Source: Candidatus Niyogiibacteriota bacterium (GTDB taxonomy: Bacteria > Patescibacteriota > Minisyncoccia > HO2-45-28). Taken from it: a DNA stretch of 7,043 nucleotides. Positions within the stretch are counted from its first letter, which is position 1; each line of letters starts with the position of its first letter. The position numbers and the translations under genes were made by a program. The notes beneath the pieces were generated by a model. The model was not told the DNA's origin, ran no database searches, and saw nothing but the letters and a program-made list of their open reading frames with translations. Of the stretch, positions 4,985 to 7,043 are shown piece after piece. Location: assembly GCA_016177385.1 (NCBI GenBank), contig JACOVJ010000045.1:1-7043 (forward strand), given 5' to 3'.

Positions 4985-6388
4985 TTATGAGGATATCGAG
5001 CCGCCCGAATCCGCCGATGAAGCCGGCCCGCCTTGACTCAGCGAGGCAGGCGCGTAGCCCTCTTTAGCAAGCGTCGAGAAACTGGTCCACGCCTGATTGA
5101 AATAGAGCGTCACCTGACCCAACGGACCGTTGCGGTGTTTTTGAATCATAATATCGGCTTGATTCGGGCGGTCGCTATTCGGACGGTACCGGTCATCGCG
5201 ATAGATGAACATGACGACATCGGCGTCCTGCTCGATACTTCCGGACTCACGGAGGTCCGGGAGTTTGGGAATCGGGGGATGGCGCGATTCCACAGCGCGC
5301 GACAATTGGGAAAGCGCAAGCACCGGGATGTTCAATTCGCGCGCGAGACCTTTGAGCGAACGAGAAATTTCCGTGATCTGTTGAACGATGTTGTCGGTAT
5401 TGGCGCGCGGCTGGATCAACTGCAAATAATCCACAATGATGAGTTTCAATCCCTTCTCCGCCTGAAGACGCCGCGCCATCGCGCGCATTTGCAAAATATT
5501 GATGCCGGCCTCGTCGTAGATATAGATGGGGGCTTTTGATAGACGGTCGAGCGCGTCGCGAATTCGCGTGAAATCGTCGCTGTCGGAGGTCAGGCGGCCC
5601 GTACGCAACCGCCACAGATCCACATGGGCTTCCGCCGCAATAAAACGGTCCGTCAACTGATCCGATGACATTTCAAGCGAAAAAAGACCGACCGGAATTT
5701 GATGATGCAAGGCGGCATTCCGCGCGATATCGAGCGCGAGCGACGTTTTACCCAAGGACGGTCGGGCCGCCAGGACCACAAGATCCGATGGCTGAAAACC
5801 AGAAAGAATGTGGTCGAGATCCGCGAATCCGGTTGGAATCCCGCGCAACTCTCCTTTATTTTTATGTAAGCGGTCGATCCGTTCCCACGCATCGGCGAGC
5901 GCCGTTCCCACGGGTATTAATTTTTGCCGGAGGGACGATTGCGAAATGGAGAAGATCTTCTGCTCGGCCTCATCCAACAACATATCGACATTTTCTCCTT
6001 CCTGGTATCCCAATTGGTGGATGTGGCCGGCGGCCTCGATCATCTCGCGTAGCACCCCTTTTTTGTGAACGATATCGGCATGATACGCCGCATTCGCGGC
6101 GGACGGAACGCTCGCAATGAGTTCGGCCAAGTAACTTTTGCCGCCGATCGCCTCGAGCTTATTCGTTTCCTTCAGGCGGTTCGAAACCGATACGACGTCG
6201 GCCGGCTCGTGTTTTTCGGCGAGCTCCACGATTATTTCGTAGATCAGCCGGTGTGCGTCGCGGTAAAAATGAACCGGCTTCAAAACGTCCACCACGTTAT
6301 ATACCGCATTCGGATCCAACATCAATGCCCCGAGGACCGCGACTTCGGCCTCGATATTTTGGGGGGGCGTTCGCAGGATCTCTGCCAT
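4985..6388 (-). CDS. dnaB: Replicative DNA helicase DnaB
   Basis: This ring-shaped hexameric 5'-3' helicase drives the replication fork. It has 467 residues, normal for the family, with no intein. The N-terminal domain (about 7-110, PPQNIEAEVAVLGALML ... HFYRDAHRLIYE) is the primase-contacting collar. A linker (about 150-190) leads to the RecA-like motor with Walker A ARPSLGKT (208-215), FSLEM with catalytic Glu239, Walker B LIIVDYLQL with Asp320, ALSQLSRAVESR with the sensor Gln, DLRESGSIEQDAD and the arginine finger region KHRNGPLG (417-424). The last 25 residues are a Ser/Gly-rich tail. Transcription is predicted from 6395-6423, with the ATG possibly at the transcript 5' end; alternatively AAGGT six bases upstream could be a weak Shine-Dalgarno. 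A seven-base C run encodes Thr-Pro-Pro near the start and keeps the frame. Confidence 0.97.
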   Translation of the reverse strand: MAEILRTPPQNIEAEVAVLGALMLDPNAVYNVVDVLKPVHFYRDAHRLIYEIIVELAEKHEPADVVSVSNRLKETNKLEAIGGKSYLAELIASVPSAANAAYHADIVHKKGVLREMIEAAGHIHQLGYQEGENVDMLLDEAEQKIFSISQSSLRQKLIPVGTALADAWERIDRLHKNKGELRGIPTGFADLDHILSGFQPSDLVVLAARPSLGKTSLALDIARNAALHHQIPVGLFSLEMSSDQLTDRFIAAEAHVDLWRLRTGRLTSDSDDFTRIRDALDRLSKAPIYIYDEAGINILQMRAMARRLQAEKGLKLIIVDYLQLIQPRANTDNIVQQITEISRSLKGLARELNIPVLALSQLSRAVESRHPPIPKLPDLRESGSIEQDADVVMFIYRDDRYRPNSDRPNQADIMIQKHRNGPLGQVTLYFNQAWTSFSTLAKEGYAPASLSQGGPASSADSGGSISS

Positions 6389-6394
6389 AACCAG

Positions 6395-6423
6395 ACCTTA
6401 CCAAGGGCGGGGGAGTGCGACAA
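6395..6423 (-). promoter_or_regulatory. Predicted dnaB-recR promoter
   Basis: On the - strand TTGTCG (6423-6418, four of six to TTGACA) is followed after exactly 17 bases by TAAGGT (6400-6395, three of six to TATAAT), which ends six bases before the dnaB ATG at 6388. The calculated transcript start falls on or next to the ATG. The AAGGT within the same hexamer could instead be read as a ribosome-binding site, in which case the promoter lies farther upstream. Confidence 0.45.
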
Positions 6424-6442
6424 TGGAATATGCCTCCCCGCG

Positions 6443-6462
6443 TTCTCCACAGATTATCGACA
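6443..6462 (+). promoter_or_regulatory. Two tandem DnaA-box-like 9-mers
   Basis: TTCTCCACA (6443-6451) and TTATCGACA (6454-6462) each differ from the DnaA box TTATCCACA at one position. They have the same orientation and are two bases apart, so their starts are 11 bases, about one helical turn, apart. They lie between the divergent dnaB and glycosylase promoters. Two imperfect boxes do not make a replication origin; DnaA control of dnaB is the more modest reading. Confidence 0.45.
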
Positions 6463-6465
6463 GGG

Positions 6466-6494
6466 TTAAAAATCCGCCTCTGTTGCGCTACGAT
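6466..6494 (+). promoter_or_regulatory. Predicted promoter of the glycosylase gene (leaderless layout)
   Basis: TTAAAA (6466-6471, four of six to TTGACA) is followed after 17 bases by TACGAT (6489-6494, four of six to TATAAT). The -10 ends six bases before the ATG at 6501, so the transcript would start at the ATG. The bases from the end of the spacer to the ATG closely match those before ddl. Confidence 0.5.
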
Positions 6495-6500
6495 GCGGCC

Positions 6501-7043
6501 ATGAGATCAAAATCGCTGCCGCGGATATTTTTTGAGGCGCCGACCCTTCAGGTCGCGCGGGATCTTCTGGGTAAAACGCTGGTGCGGCGAATGAACGGAA
6601 AAATCATCCGCTCCCTCATCACCGAAACCGAGGCCTACATCGGGGAGCGGGACAAGGCCTGCCATGCCTCGCGCGGCCGGACGGCGCGGACCGCCGTCAT
6701 GTATGAAAAAGCGGGTACGGCCTATGTCTATCTTATTTACGGGATGCATTGGTGCTTGAACATCGTCACCGAGCGCGAAAATTTCCCTGCGGCCGTCCTT
6801 ATCCGCGGCATCGAAATTGACGGAAAACGCATTTCCGGTCCCGGCCGCGTATGCAAGGCGCTCGGCATCGATAAAAAATTCAATGGCGCGGATCTCGTTG
6901 GAAATCGAGCGCTTTGGCTTGAGGAATCATCTGTTAGACACCGAGTGTCTAACATTCAACGAGGTCCCCGCGTCGGCGTGGATTACGCCGACGCATGGGC
7001 AAAGAAACCCTGGCGGTTTTGGATCGCAGAGCCCCGCACCCCC
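6501..7043 (+). CDS. 3-methyladenine DNA glycosylase, AAG/MPG family (cut by window end)
   Basis: The enzyme removes alkylated purines such as 3-methyladenine and also hypoxanthine from DNA, starting base-excision repair. The frame is open for 181 codons to the last base, with no stop, and the remaining tail is probably short because WRFWIAEP is the usual C-terminal strand. The N-terminus RIFFEAPTLQVARDLLGKTL is typical. The active-site segment ITETEAYIGERDKACHASRG holds the likely catalytic Glu44, Tyr46 and His55, matching Glu125, Tyr127 and His136 of human AAG. YVYLIYGMHWCLNIV carries the base-stacking Tyr77. SGPGRVCKALGI and GPRVGVDYA complete the family signature. Residues VRHRVSN (145-151), in a loop that varies in the family, are encoded by a palindrome. 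It is transcribed divergently from dnaB and has no Shine-Dalgarno sequence. Confidence 0.93.
   Translation, partial: MRSKSLPRIFFEAPTLQVARDLLGKTLVRRMNGKIIRSLITETEAYIGERDKACHASRGRTARTAVMYEKAGTAYVYLIYGMHWCLNIVTERENFPAAVLIRGIEIDGKRISGPGRVCKALGIDKKFNGADLVGNRALWLEESSVRHRVSNIQRGPRVGVDYADAWAKKPWRFWIAEPRTP
6932..6954. repeat. 10-bp inverted repeat in codon register inside the glycosylase gene
   Basis: TGTTAGACAC (6932-6941) pairs perfectly with GTGTCTAACA (6945-6954) around a CGA triplet. The 9-bp core with its loop is exactly seven codons, GTT to AAC, encoding VRHRVSN. There is no T run, and coding continues through it. The 7-mer TTAGACA and its complement occur only here and in the hairpin at 4329-4366. 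Confidence 0.8.

Noticed and set aside
6361..6367. A run of seven G residues (C in the coding sense) near the dnaB start as a frameshift or slippage site.
   Set aside because: The DnaB frame is intact across it, with conserved Pro-Pro-Gln following; there is no second frame to shift into.
6389..6500. The dnaB/glycosylase intergenic region as a replication origin.
   Set aside because: Only two imperfect DnaA boxes and no A/T-rich unwinding stretch are present in 112 bases.
1..7043. A hidden defence system, mobile element, CRISPR array or biosynthetic cluster.
   Set aside because: Apart from the unidentified left-edge fragment and the membrane protein, the genes are recognisable housekeeping genes; no direct-repeat array, transposase, integrase or target-site duplication was seen.

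Overview
The window is a compact, ordinary-looking piece of bacterial chromosome, somewhat above half G+C, that carries housekeeping genes and no mobile element, phage gene or CRISPR array. Several proteins read like those of the Candidate Phyla Radiation (Patescibacteria, most like Parcubacteria). These are a D-Ala-D-Ala ligase beginning GGPSSEYDVSL, a seryl-tRNA synthetase with an NNTAIATPR motif 3 and a SYYHDFQTRR segment in place of the usual SSCSN..DFQARR, a short YruB-type glutaredoxin, and a 467-residue DnaB. The tRNA gene does not encode its CCA end. This placement rests on remembered family resemblance and not on a search. TGA, TAA and TAG all serve as stops, so the UGA-recoding code of Gracilibacteria/SR1 does not apply.

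Layout. Bases 2-118 hold the tail of an unidentified + strand gene that ends inside a strong intrinsic terminator (106-134). Immediately after it comes ddl (151-1116, +), cell-wall precursor synthesis. A terminator usable from both sides (1149-1181) separates ddl from a convergent gene for a four-helix membrane protein (1174-1857, -). A divergent TATA-rich promoter region then leads to tRNA-Ala(UGC) (1897-1967, +). Next is a tight operon glutaredoxin - serS - ftsQ-like (2046-4320, +) with a 6-base gap and a 20-base overlap. A perfect 15-bp inverted repeat (4329-4366) sits between it and the convergent operon dnaB-recR (6388-4381, -), whose two genes are one base apart. A 112-base divergent promoter region with two DnaA-box-like 9-mers separates dnaB from a 3-methyladenine DNA glycosylase gene (6501 to the window end, +), which is cut by the window just short of its expected stop.

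How the genes fit together: ddl and ftsQ belong to cell-wall synthesis and division, serS and tRNA-Ala to translation, and dnaB, recR and the glycosylase to replication and repair. I see no dedicated new system. The points most worth a second look are small and non-coding. First, the ATG of ddl, dnaB and the glycosylase gene each lies exactly 6 bases after a -10-like hexamer, which suggests leaderless mRNAs. Second, a palindrome lies in exact codon register inside the glycosylase gene and shares a 7-mer with the hairpin between ftsQ and recR. Third, there is the tandem DnaA-box pair beside the dnaB promoter.
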